NCBI GenBank assembly: GCA_947579605.1
Contig: OX388310.1
Span: 3,348,001 to 3,412,000 of the forward strand
DNA length: 64,000 bases
Origin: Athripsodes cinereus
Taxonomy: Eukaryota > Arthropoda > Insecta > Trichoptera > Leptoceridae
Direction of reading: 5' to 3'
Each line of letters starts with the position of its first letter. The stretch's first letter is position 1. Positions 55,621-64,000 of the stretch are shown here, piece after piece. The notes below the pieces were generated by a model. It was not told the DNA's origin, did no database searches, and saw nothing but the letters and a program-made list of their open reading frames with translations. A program made the translations under genes and the position numbers.

Positions 55621-55829
55621 TTTTGCAAATGTGAATGTATTTGTATGAATGGGTTGTATTGTGTGCGAGATTGTGATTTTTCTGTGTTTATTTTGTATGT
55701 TATTGCTGAAGTGTGCACTGTTTGATTGTAGGACTGTTGGAATGTTATTATTACTTATATAATATATTTGTATTCACATTTCTTTCATCTGATGTGTTGT
55801 GTATCATTAAATAAATAAATAAATAAATC
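55621..55829 (+). repeat. LINE 3' UTR fragment with (AAAT)n tail
   Basis: GT-rich sequence (GGGTTGTATTGTGTGCGAGA) leading to ATCATTAAATAAATAAATAA. No coding part. Confidence 0.4.
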
Positions 55830-55884
55830 ATCAACAACTTTTAGCCTTTTACATAAGAAAAGTTATAAATTTCTTAAAAAAATT

Positions 55885-55995
55885 TCGCTCTACACTTTCA
55901 CGTCGTATCCTAACAAGGGTAGTAAGAGAGGGTGAAACTTCATGTTGATCTATCTCCACTTTATTTTACTCCTTTTCCGATTTTACACAAAAATA
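55885..55995 (-). pseudogene. RTE-like LINE 3' end fragment, much decayed
   Basis: TTTCACGTCGTATCCTAACA, GGGTAGTAAGAGAG, then ATCTATCTCCACTTT matches the order in 36324-36400. Confidence 0.4.
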
Positions 55996-56473
55996 ATATT
56001 TTGTATACACTGGTTCATTGATTACATCCACTATGACTTTTCTCACTTTCTGCACAAAGTTCTCAGAATACCTGTCGTGTCAGCTGTTTTGTCTGCTTGC
56101 TCGTAATAAATCTGCTACGTTTATCACGTATATATAAATACTACTAGATGGTACCCATATAATACAGTTACCTGAGAATAGTGTCAGGTACTACATAGAA
56201 TTAGGTACAACCTCCGTCTCACGATTACTCCCTTGAGAGGTAATCTACTCTAAAGGGCTTTTAATCTTACAACTCATGGTAAGTAATATATACATTGTTT
56301 TTTATACATAATCTCCATCAAAATAAGACATGATGCCGTATATTGCACAGTTTCAAAATTGCGAGGTTCCTTTTGTTAAAACGCTCAAGAAGAAACAAGT
56401 AGGTAACTCTTACAATTAAGTATTGCCACGATAGTTTCGTGTGTTTAACATAAAATAAGTGGCCGTAAATTAA
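55996..56473. other. Unassigned AT-rich DNA
   Basis: No signature seen. Confidence 0.4.
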
Positions 56474-56602
56474 TCAACTTAAGCCAGCCTAGAGCCAATT
56501 CGTACGCGTTGGGACGCCTTTATCACTTCCTCCGATTACATTTTGCACAAAATTACATTACTTAAACATGGTTCTCCAATCGAGATATCTGATAGGTTAA
56601 TA
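56474..56602 (-). repeat. Repeat Y copy 3
   Basis: CTTAAGCCAGCCTAGAGCCA, GCGTTGGGACGCCTTTATCA, CTTCCTCCGATTACATTTTG, CATGGTTCTCCAATCGAG. It lacks the GATCACTTTCGGTG end. Confidence 0.6.
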
Positions 56603-57370
56603 ATTATTGTTTTCTTTACATCTGTCATATCAAGTTACTTATAAACACAAAAGTAGGAATATAAAGATGATGCACCATAGTACACTTTGGTATAAACAGG
56701 AATAGCGTTAATGCCTGCGAATAGTTAACCATGGCTAAAATGTCCATTTTTCGAATTTCTATTCGGAACAACACCACTACACTAGGTTACCGATAAACTT
56801 GGTATACATATTAAAGTTACAAGTATGTGAATACTAACTAAATAACTATAAACATATTCTCTGGGTAACATTCTATACTAATGTGATAAATAATAAACCT
56901 CGTTTCATATTTTGTAAGTTTTAGATGTACCGTGCTGATTAAAATTATAAATAATTTTTAAAACTGAAAAAAACCAGCAACCTTTTTGTAATGAAAAAAT
57001 TATTCAATCAGAAGCCGTATTTATTTTCAAAAAGGTTACATACGAGACATAAGTAACTGTATGAAAATAAAAAATAATATATATGTATATGAATTAATTA
57101 ACAGAAGTAAAACTTGGCACAAAATAATAATTTAATTTAATTTGACACGTGTTCTGTCCCTATTCCGTAATTTATTTCGTAAAAGTTTAACGGGCAGCCT
57201 TAATTTTAACGTTGGGTTTGATGATCACTTTGGGTTAGATTTTAAAGCTACTTAGTCGGGTCTAAATATTGAAAGTTTAGCCATGAAAGAAGTTAACGAC
57301 ACGCCTGTGTGCTTATTTAAATAACACTTGCGGTATCCCGAAACTGTAACTTGATGACATTTTGATATCT
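56603..57370. other. Unassigned AT-rich DNA
   Basis: No signature seen. Confidence 0.4.
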
Positions 57371-57776
57371 ATAATTACGTAAGTATAATGCGTAGTATGT
57401 ATAAAACACACGAAACAAGAGAAGAAATACGTTTCTGAAGTGTGACGTAATCTGACGTTGGCGTTTCAACTGTCAAATTTGGCTGCGGAATATATGTAAT
57501 TACATTTTAATATATATAATTACATAAGTATAATGCGTATAGTATGTATAAAATACACGAAACAAGAGAAGAAATACGTTTCTGAAGTGTGACGTAATCT
57601 GACGTTGGCGTTTCAACTGTCAAATTTGGCTGCGGAATATATGTAATTATAGACATTTTAATATCTATAATTACATAAGTATAATGCGTATAGTATGTAT
57701 AAAATACACGAAACAAGAGAAGAAATACGTTTCTGAAGTGTGACGTAATCTGACGTTGGCGTTTCAACTGTCAAAT
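57371..57776 (+). repeat. Tandem repeat, about 148-bp unit, 2.7 copies
   Basis: Units begin at 57371, 57516 and 57667 (ATAATTAC-TAAGTATAATG) and share CGTTTCTGAAGTGTGACGTA and GACGTTGGCGTTTCAACTG. Near identical, so a recent expansion. Each unit has TGACGTAA, a CRE/bZIP-like word. Confidence 0.8.
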
Positions 57777-57858
57777 TTTGTGGTGACTTCAGTATGGCTC
57801 ATAAAAAAATTCATCAGTTTTACATTACACCTTCTTTTGCCTTAAGGAGCACAAAAAA

Positions 57859-58186
57859 GGTAAAGAGTTGGTCTCCCACTCTTCTGCGTAAGTTTTCGAG
57901 TGTCCTGTAAAAGGCAGGTGTTCGAAAAAAATAAGACATTTTACATCTTAAATTCAGCGATGAGGCTTGCCACCCATCCTGATTGTCTTGATTTTATATT
58001 GGCACGAAGAGGACAGTTTGCATGTTTCTTACGTGCAGCTGATCTGTAGTAGCACAAAAAAATAACTGGCAAATGTGAAAATGTCCATAATAGCAGTCAT
58101 TTGAAAAATCGTTTTTCCTTTATGTTCATTACACGGAGTGACTTCACTGATTACCTCATTTGTGGGAGTCGGCGTGATGGTATAAA
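57859..58186 (+). repeat. SINE-X copy interrupted near its tail
   Basis: Well preserved from GGTAAAGAGTTGGTCTCCCA to CAGCTGATCTG (58043); then about 100 bp of unrelated DNA, then CTCATTTGTGGGAGTCGGCG and TGATGGTATA at the tail. Confidence 0.75.
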
Positions 58187-58367
58187 TATTCATATTATAT
58201 TGTAATATGTAGAAATAACCAAATCATAAGAGGCTAGGAATAAGACCCTCTCAAATGTACGGCGCACGCACACATTTTATATATTTTAACCATTTTCTCA
58301 TCATTTTTAGGGAGAGTTTAAAAAAACACAGCCATACTTATTACATTAATGATTAAAAGATTGAGAA

Positions 58368-58505
58368 CGGAGCATTATTATCTAACATTGCTCAAGACAG
58401 AAAGATTATTATCTAACGGAGCATTATTATCTAACATTGCTCAAGACAGAAAGATTATTATCTAACGGAGCATTATTATCTAACATTGCTCAAGACAGAA
58501 AGATT
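58368..58505 (+). repeat. Tandem repeat, 49-bp unit, 2.8 copies
   Basis: Units start at 58368, 58417 and 58466 (CGGAGCATTATTATCTAACA, then TTGCTCAAGACAGAAAGATT) with no difference seen. Confidence 0.85.
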
Positions 58506-59470
58506 AAGAGTTCTATCTACAAAGGCTGTTCGGTCATTGGAAGTAAGCAATACCAATTAATATGGTTTTGATGGCTAAGTACATTATAATGACATGGCTT
58601 TTTTTTAGTTTTATAAAGCTCAATCATTAGGTAGTATTTAGAAAAAAAATATAATGAAAATTACAAATGAAACGTTACTTCACAATATAACGGCATAATA
58701 AAGGACGTCAACGGCAAATCAGAGTCATTTCAAACGAAACATAAAAATCTACACTATATTGTAGTTTTATCTAGTGGTGTCGTAAAATAATCTCTAGGAT
58801 TTTATTAGAGTGCTTGTTATCCTCGGAATACAGAAGAAAAGGATTTTCAGAGAAAAAAGGAAAATGTTGTGGATATACTTAATATAAATATTTCATAATA
58901 TTGTATATTTTATTCCTTCAATTCCGTATACGGAGAAAACAAGCAGTATATTTTTTAATAATAATACATTAAATCCGCGACACTTTAAAAATACCCACTC
59001 AAAGGAAAAACCAAATTTCACTTTAAATCACAAAAAAAACTAGTTATGCAATTTGTTATGACCGACTGAGATGACAAATAATTCACAAAATAAGGATATT
59101 TTTTTTTCAAAATTATTTTTCACATTAAAATCACTGATAAAAAAATCCCCATATGAACAACAGAATAATAAGCAATTAATTTTTTAAAATCTAATTGATG
59201 TAAACATAACAAACAAATATAAATTCCCCCTCATAACCTAAGTACCATAAAAATACTCCACCAGTTTTTGACTGTTTTAAATGCATGATAAATTCAAAAA
59301 AATGACAAAGTAACACAATTTATGTTAATGAAAAAAAATATTCGGTGTGAAATTAAATAACAAATTTATCACTCAAAATTTGGCATATGTTTCCTAACCC
59401 TTTTCCTATCTATTCTTCTCCTTTTTACTTCCTCTTTTCTTTTCCTTAAAGATTTTTTTGTGAATGTAAC
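58506..59470. other. Unassigned AT-rich DNA
   Basis: No signature seen. Confidence 0.45.
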
Positions 59471-59479
59471 ATGATATTA

Positions 59480-59612
59480 GGTTAGTTGGTAGAAACGCGT
59501 CTCTGCGATAAACTCGACCTCTGCATATTGATTGTATGTAATTTAAGTGTATTTTTGTGTAAATTTTGCTTCTTATCAATTAACAGTAAAGACTAAACAA
59601 ATTAATAAATAT
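59480..59612 (+). repeat. LINE 3' end fragment with framed stem-loop
   Basis: GGTTAGTTGGTAGAAACGCG, TCTC, TGCGATAAACTCGACC (59480-59517). CGC/GCG still pairs, with one A-A mismatch. The tail is AACAGTAAAGACTAAAC then A/T-rich. Confidence 0.55.
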
Positions 59613-59819
59613 TCCTTGGAATAAATTTTATTGGAATAATTTTACTCTCTTTGTATACATGGCAAAAAAAAATTGTAACCATGGCTAATAAGCCAGAGTT
59701 TATTTTTTTAATACAAATTATATATATTCAGAAAAACAAAGGAAAGATTATTATATTTACGAATTCATTATTTTTATTATCTTTTATACAAAAGAATAGA
59801 TTGCATCTTATAGAAAAGC

Positions 59820-59822
<3 letters not shown>

Positions 59823-59876
<54 letters not shown>
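59823..59876. repeat. (AT)n microsatellite
   Basis: About 27 uninterrupted AT units. Confidence 0.9.
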
Positions 59877-59878
<2 letters not shown>

Positions 59879-59965
59879 TGACTGTGTGATCAAATTTTCA
59901 TCGGAAATGCATGTACAACATGCATTCCATTAATGAAAGATCACTTGATTTTACGCAGGAGATAG

Positions 59966-60163
59966 TATGAGGTGAAGGTTTTACTCCATTTCACTGCGTA
60001 CAGAAGAAGCACATGTATACACAATGCAGAAACACAGCACCTATTCTGCAAATCCAATCTGCATATTCCGGTGACGGGCCGTGTCTCGTCCCATATGCAA
60101 AGGCAAGAGCCAAGTCTCTGCCCGACTGTACGCAGTGAAATGGAGTAAAACCTTCACCTCATA
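59966..60163. mobile_element. 198-bp MITE with perfect 38-bp inverted ends
   Basis: TATGAGGTGAAGGTTTTACT, CCATTTCACTGCGTACAG (59966-60003) has an exact reverse complement at 60126-60163. The inside is GC-richer (CGGTGACGGGCCGTGTCTCG). The right edge runs into an AT microsatellite, so the target duplication (possibly TA) is masked. No superfamily assigned. Confidence 0.75.
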
Positions 60164-61090
60164 TATATATATATATTTGAGAGATCAAAGAATTTTCATT
60201 CAGTACAAGTAATATGATTTTGTTTTAGAGATGAAATCAAATTACATTTAATTTCTTTTGTTTTTACTCTGTAAACTCAAAATGTATAAAGGGCGCGATC
60301 ATGTCATTAAATTTTATTATGTCATTTTTTTTACTTTTGTGCCTCGTCCTTACAAAAAAAATGTTTTTACAAACGAGTCATTGTTTATATCTTTATTAAA
60401 ATAAAATATACAGCATTTTGTTGTTACAGAAAACAAAACTACGAGCGTCTACCAATTAGGAAATTTTGGTATTGTCTCACGGCTGTATCAAAAAGATTTC
60501 TTGAACTACTATTTTACATAATACGACAAGGTTCTTATTGCAAATTCATCAAAACATATTTTACTTTTAACTGCGTGTTTATATATCGACTGATAAAGAT
60601 ATGTCACAATAATATTTATTTTTTCATTAAGTCCTTTTTATCTAAATTTGAATGAAATAAAAAAATCTTTATTGTAGGTATACGTATTTTACAATAAAAA
60701 CTAAATTTTCTAAAATATATTTATGTATAAAGAAATCGTTTCTTATACTCTACCTACAGCAGTTTTGAAACAGACTTAGGTATTTGGTTTTGGAAAAACC
60801 GTTGGCTTCCTTCCGGCGTTTCGTGCAGGATTTAACTTGACATCAGCTGGGGCATTGAGGGTAGGTGGCAGCCTTCGGAGGCGCAGGTGTTATGGAGGCA
60901 GTAGGCGTCGATGAGCAACACTCGCTTTATTTGAAAATACCTTGGTGAATGTACTCATATACCTAATATATCTCAAGATAAAAATCAAATTTAGTTAAAT
61001 TAATTCAAATTCACTCATTTTCGAAGATTTACCTCACTATTCAATAGATGCGAGACAATTTTCAATATAAATTATATTTTATACTTCTTT
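60164..61090. other. Unassigned AT-rich DNA with a GC-richer patch
   Basis: The patch at 60790-60910 (GGCATTGAGGGTAGGTGGCA, GCCTTCGGAGGCGCAGG) is not recognised; the rest shows nothing. Confidence 0.35.
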
Positions 61091-61094
61091 GTTG

Positions 61095-61225
61095 TCATTC
61101 CCTCAGTGCAGAGGATCGTGACCATCATTTATATAGGTGTGGACAAAATGCTTCCAGCGACTTCGATCCTCCGCTCTTCGTAGCGCCTCATGCAAGGTCC
61201 CCCCCGTTGCCCCCTTCACCTGCTC
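61095..61225 (+). repeat. Possible interspersed repeat fragment
   Basis: TGCAGAGGATCGTGACCATC, GACTTCGATCCTCCGCTCTT, CGTAGCGCCTCATGCAAGGT is GC-richer than its surroundings and reminiscent of the phrase at 42823-42930. Family not recognised. Confidence 0.3.
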
Positions 61226-62129
61226 ACTCCATTTTATACTACGTACCTATTTTTTATCTGTAACCAATTTGATTTTTTAAATACTGCTAATATTTCTGCA
61301 CAATTTTCAAATCAACGAGGCTAATAGTGTTATGATTCAGTTTCATTTTCATTTATTGTGATTATGTTGATTGAGTATTGCTTCGCCCGTAGATGGCAAA
61401 GATGTGCCAAAATCGATTGCAATTTTTAAAAATCGAGTAACAGACAACACATACTATAAAAACTTAATATTATATAGATCAAATCACTTAAAATTACATC
61501 TCAAATCAGCTGGAGAAGTAGAACGCAACAAATAATTACCCTTTTTTTTCTTTTTTTTTTAATTTATAAATTAAAATTATGGAGTTTTACAAGTTGTGCA
61601 CAAATAAAATCATAGAAATTATTACCCAATAATAATAAAGCAACAAAGATTTAGGTATATGTAATGCACACCTACTTTTTATAATCGATTTAATTCATAT
61701 TATCAATTATTATAATTAATAAATTTATATTATAATTAATTTATAACCAAACAACATCACGACGACAACAGTGTGACGTATTTAGGTCAAGGTCATGATA
61801 TGAAACTGACCTTTTGTTGTTTCGTCTCTTGAGCATTCAGTCAGGCAATCAATCGGTAAACTTATAGTAAACATACTATTCTTATCATCGTCAGGAGTCT
61901 CAGCAATGCACAGTAATTCGTGCCTACTTAAAATAATAATTATATGCGTTGTAAACATTCAGTTCATTCTGCCGATAAGTAGCTGTCACGCAGCGTCGGT
62001 TTTTCACTCTCTCCATAACTATTACACTTTGTTACTCTGAGCATTGAAAGTTCAATTAGGAATGGCTTGAAGATATCATTTATTTTAGAAGGATTACCTT
62101 AACTATGTAACAGTTTTGCGACATTTTGA
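61226..62129. other. Unassigned AT-rich DNA
   Basis: No signature seen. Confidence 0.4.
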
Positions 62130-62296
62130 ATGTTTTTAGTATTCTACAACGCACCTCCGTTACTTGATTATTTAAAACGCGATCGATTTCGGTAAACCTT
62201 TACCATAGAGTATTGTATCACTCGTCAGGTTTACCGAAATCGATCACGATTTAAATAATCAAGTAACGGAAGTGCATTGTAGAGTACTAAAAACAT
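62130..62296. mobile_element. 167-bp foldback with 70-bp arms
   Basis: The arms 62130-62199 and 62227-62296 are inverted copies with a few mismatches (GATCGATTTCGGTAAACCT and AGGTTTACCGAAATCGATC at the centre), spacer 27 bp. Either a MITE or a long-hairpin source of small RNA. Confidence 0.7.
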
Positions 62297-62359
62297 TAAA
62301 AATGACATAAAGATCTTGATGACAGCAGAAACGGACAAATATCGCTGGAAGAACTGATA

Positions 62360-62562
62360 GCAAGTATTCGATTGTCCTGTAAAAGGTTGGTGTGCATATA
62401 TCACCACATACAAAACATTTTACATATTAAATTCAACGATGAAGTATGTATACCAACAATCCTGAACGTCTTAATCTTTTATTGGCACGGAAATGAAAAT
62501 CTGAACGTCTATTGCAAGTGGATATTCTGCTGGTTATCCCGCTGGTGGAATTTATCATCAGT
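62360..62562 (+). repeat. SINE-X copy, diverged
   Basis: ATTCGATTGTCCTGTAAAAG, ATTCAACGATGAAG, TCCTGAACGTCTTAATC, CTGCTGGTTATCCCGCTGGT. The 3' tail is lost. Confidence 0.6.
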
Positions 62563-62624
62563 ATTCTACAAAAAGTAAAAATAAACTAAATGACTTCAAT
62601 ATTAGATTATTTATTTTTTAAAAG

Positions 62625-62791
62625 ATATACCTATCTGAGTTTTGTTATAATCCCAAATGCAACCTTATACACCTTTCACAGTAAGCTAAAAGCTTGTGTC
62701 GTGAAAGGGGAGTTTGCCGGCACCTGGGATCGAACCACGCACCCATTGTTCACGAGGCCGAGACTCTTACCTCCAGGCTACCGACCAAATA
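62625..62791 (-). repeat. SINE-T, tRNA-derived SINE
   Basis: The minus strand starts GGTCGGTAGCCTGGAGGTAA (A-box-like, 62764-62780) and has GTGGTTCGATCCCAGG (B box, 62724-62736) about 30 bp on, the layout of a tRNA-type Pol III promoter. A non-tRNA body follows (GTGAAAGGTGTATAAGG) that also occurs at 16288-16395. No long poly(A). Confidence 0.75.
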
Positions 62792-63135
62792 GAGAGAAGG
62801 GGTATAAATAATAATAATATAATATAATAATTATATACCATTCTATAAGAAGGGGTATAAATATATTATTTTATAGTTGTTAATTTTCTGATTTCGAGCT
62901 ATCTCATTCGTCTCCAGCACGATAAGGAAGTAGGTAGTTGTAAAGAGTAAAGAGTATATTTCTATAGAAAATAAGTATATAGAAGTAGGTAAATGTAGTT
63001 TTATTAACTCGTAAAGTCCATCTAATATTCTAGGAAGGGTTTCCAATATCAGTCACACAAGTCTACGTTTCAGCTTTCAATATTCAGAATAATAATAGGT
63101 AAGTAAGTACCTTCCAGTAACGTGCGAGTATCTAA
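62792..63135. other. Unassigned AT-rich DNA
   Basis: A short duplication of GAAGGGGTATAAATA (62797 and 62850) and ATA-rich sequence. Confidence 0.4.
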
Positions 63136-63138
63136 GGC

Positions 63139-63477
63139 ATGGGTGGCCAACCTTTTCAGCAACCGGGCCAAATTTCAGAATGAGATTTCCTACCGGTCCG
63201 CACAACGACATATATGGAACATTTAATAATTTTACTTCACCTTAAAATTTCTACCCCCCTCCCCCCCCTCCCCCCCGTCGACATATTTTCAAAATGGTAT
63301 AGGAATTTGAAATGTTTCAAAACTCCTCGGTTTTCTTTAAGAATATTTTCTCGAAATACCTCTTTCAAAAAAGTAACGCGTACTTGTACCGACTATTATT
63401 TAAAAAAATGTGCATATGCTTCGCAGGCTACAAGTAGGCACGTAACGGGCCGCGAGTTGGCCACCCTTGCTACAGAG
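63139..63477. mobile_element. hAT-like MITE copy 1
   Basis: The left end CATGGGTGGCCAACCTTTTC, AGCAACCGGGCCAAATTTC and right end GGGCCGCGAGTTGGCCACCC, TTGC are inverted versions of one another (TGGGTGGCCAAC / GTTGGCCACCC), the style of hAT non-autonomous elements. No 8-bp duplication could be read. Confidence 0.55.
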
Positions 63478-63565
63478 CATGGGTGGCCAACCTTTTCGGC
63501 AGTCAGGCCAAATTTTAGAATCTCCAAATACCTTTTTCCAAAAAGTAACGGGTATTACGTGGAAA
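63478..63565 (+). mobile_element. hAT-like MITE copy 2, internally deleted
   Basis: GCATGGGTGGCCAACCTTTT, CGGCAGTCAGGCCAAATTTT begins immediately after copy 1. AAATACCTTTTTCCAAAAAG, TAACGGGTA corresponds to 63354-63382 in copy 1. The right end is not seen. Confidence 0.5.
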
Positions 63566-64000
63566 AAATGGTTCCATTTCATCTTAAAAGTTGTTTTGTG
63601 TAAAAATACTTTGTTTTACACATTCTGTTACATTTTTTTTACATTTTTTTACATTTTACAAATTTTGATTTTTCAATGATCATTTTTTACACTTAGCATT
63701 TTAATTCTTCCTTTATCTTTTAATTTAATAAAATACCTCAAATTTATATTTATTAGTTGGTAAAAAAGGGATCTTAATTGGTTTGCTCAATGTTATAATT
63801 ACTTGATTATATTTATTGTTACAACTGTTTGATCTAAATAGAATAAATAAAATAAAAATAAAATTATAACACAAAATCACCATTCCAAGAGTAAAGCGCT
63901 AACAACGATGGTTAACTGTAATAAGAATTCAGAAAAAAGATGTACGAATAAGGGGGTAGAACCAGAGTTTTGAAGGGACGCTGCCCCAGCAACTTACGTG
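63566..64000. other. Unassigned AT-rich DNA to the window end
   Basis: Repeated TTTTACATTTTTTTACA words at 63615-63660; AAATAAAATAAAAATAAAAT at 63843 may be a LINE tail. No coding seen. Confidence 0.4.

Noticed and set aside
1..64000. Search for host protein-coding exons
   Set aside because: Every frame with a recognisable motif belongs to a retrotransposon or DNA transposon. The remaining frames are short, low-complexity or overlap repeats.
1..64000. CRISPR arrays, rRNA or tRNA genes, prokaryote-type operons
   Set aside because: No regular repeat-spacer pattern, no rRNA core words and no tRNA cloverleaf seen; the window is eukaryotic transposon-rich DNA.

Overview
The window looks like a gene-poor, AT-rich stretch of an insect genome, most likely a moth or butterfly. 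The evidence is the dense layering of non-LTR retrotransposons (CR1/L2-like, RTE-like and RNase H-bearing), piggyBac, pogo/Tigger, Penelope-like and MITE pieces, the frequent TACCTACC-type words and the very AT-rich background. The organism call is inference. I found no convincing host exon, rRNA, tRNA gene or CRISPR array; essentially every supported feature is a mobile element or a remnant of one.

Layout. 1-7459: a non-autonomous LTR retrotransposon on the minus strand, with two long identical-looking LTRs (1-1653 and 5807-7459 or a little longer) around about 4 kb without gag or pol. About 8480-13620: a CR1/L2-like LINE with intact ORF1 (221 aa) and ORF2 (1000 aa: endonuclease plus reverse transcriptase), ending in (TTA)n. 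13777-16815: a 2.8 kb element with 86-bp inverted ends, a direct repeat and a 50-bp palindrome. 22125-23340: an RTE-like LINE piece split by a Penelope-like insert that contains a hammerhead-ribozyme-like fold. 24251-27980: a three-level nest, in which a pogo/Tigger element with a triplicated 265-bp segment received an RNase H-bearing LINE, which in turn received a 1552-bp piggyBac-type element at TTAA. 28200-34500: 5'-truncated LINE tails and a probable solo LTR. 36307-38065: a 5'-truncated RTE-like LINE with an open 575-aa reverse transcriptase frame and a 15-bp target-site duplication. 38650-64000: SINEs, MITEs, hairpins, short tandem arrays and LINE tails in otherwise featureless AT-rich DNA.

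How the parts relate. A short interspersed family of about 240 bp (called SINE-X here) occurs about 18 times. Its 3' end closely matches the 3' end of the RTE-like LINE, which suggests the LINE supplies the enzyme that copies it. Five LINE 3' ends of differing sequence share one stem-loop whose two sides change together, a candidate recognition hairpin. Two truncated LINE copies begin with perfect palindromes, as if reverse transcription snapped back on itself. The LTR element carries copies of both SINE-X and the RTE tail.
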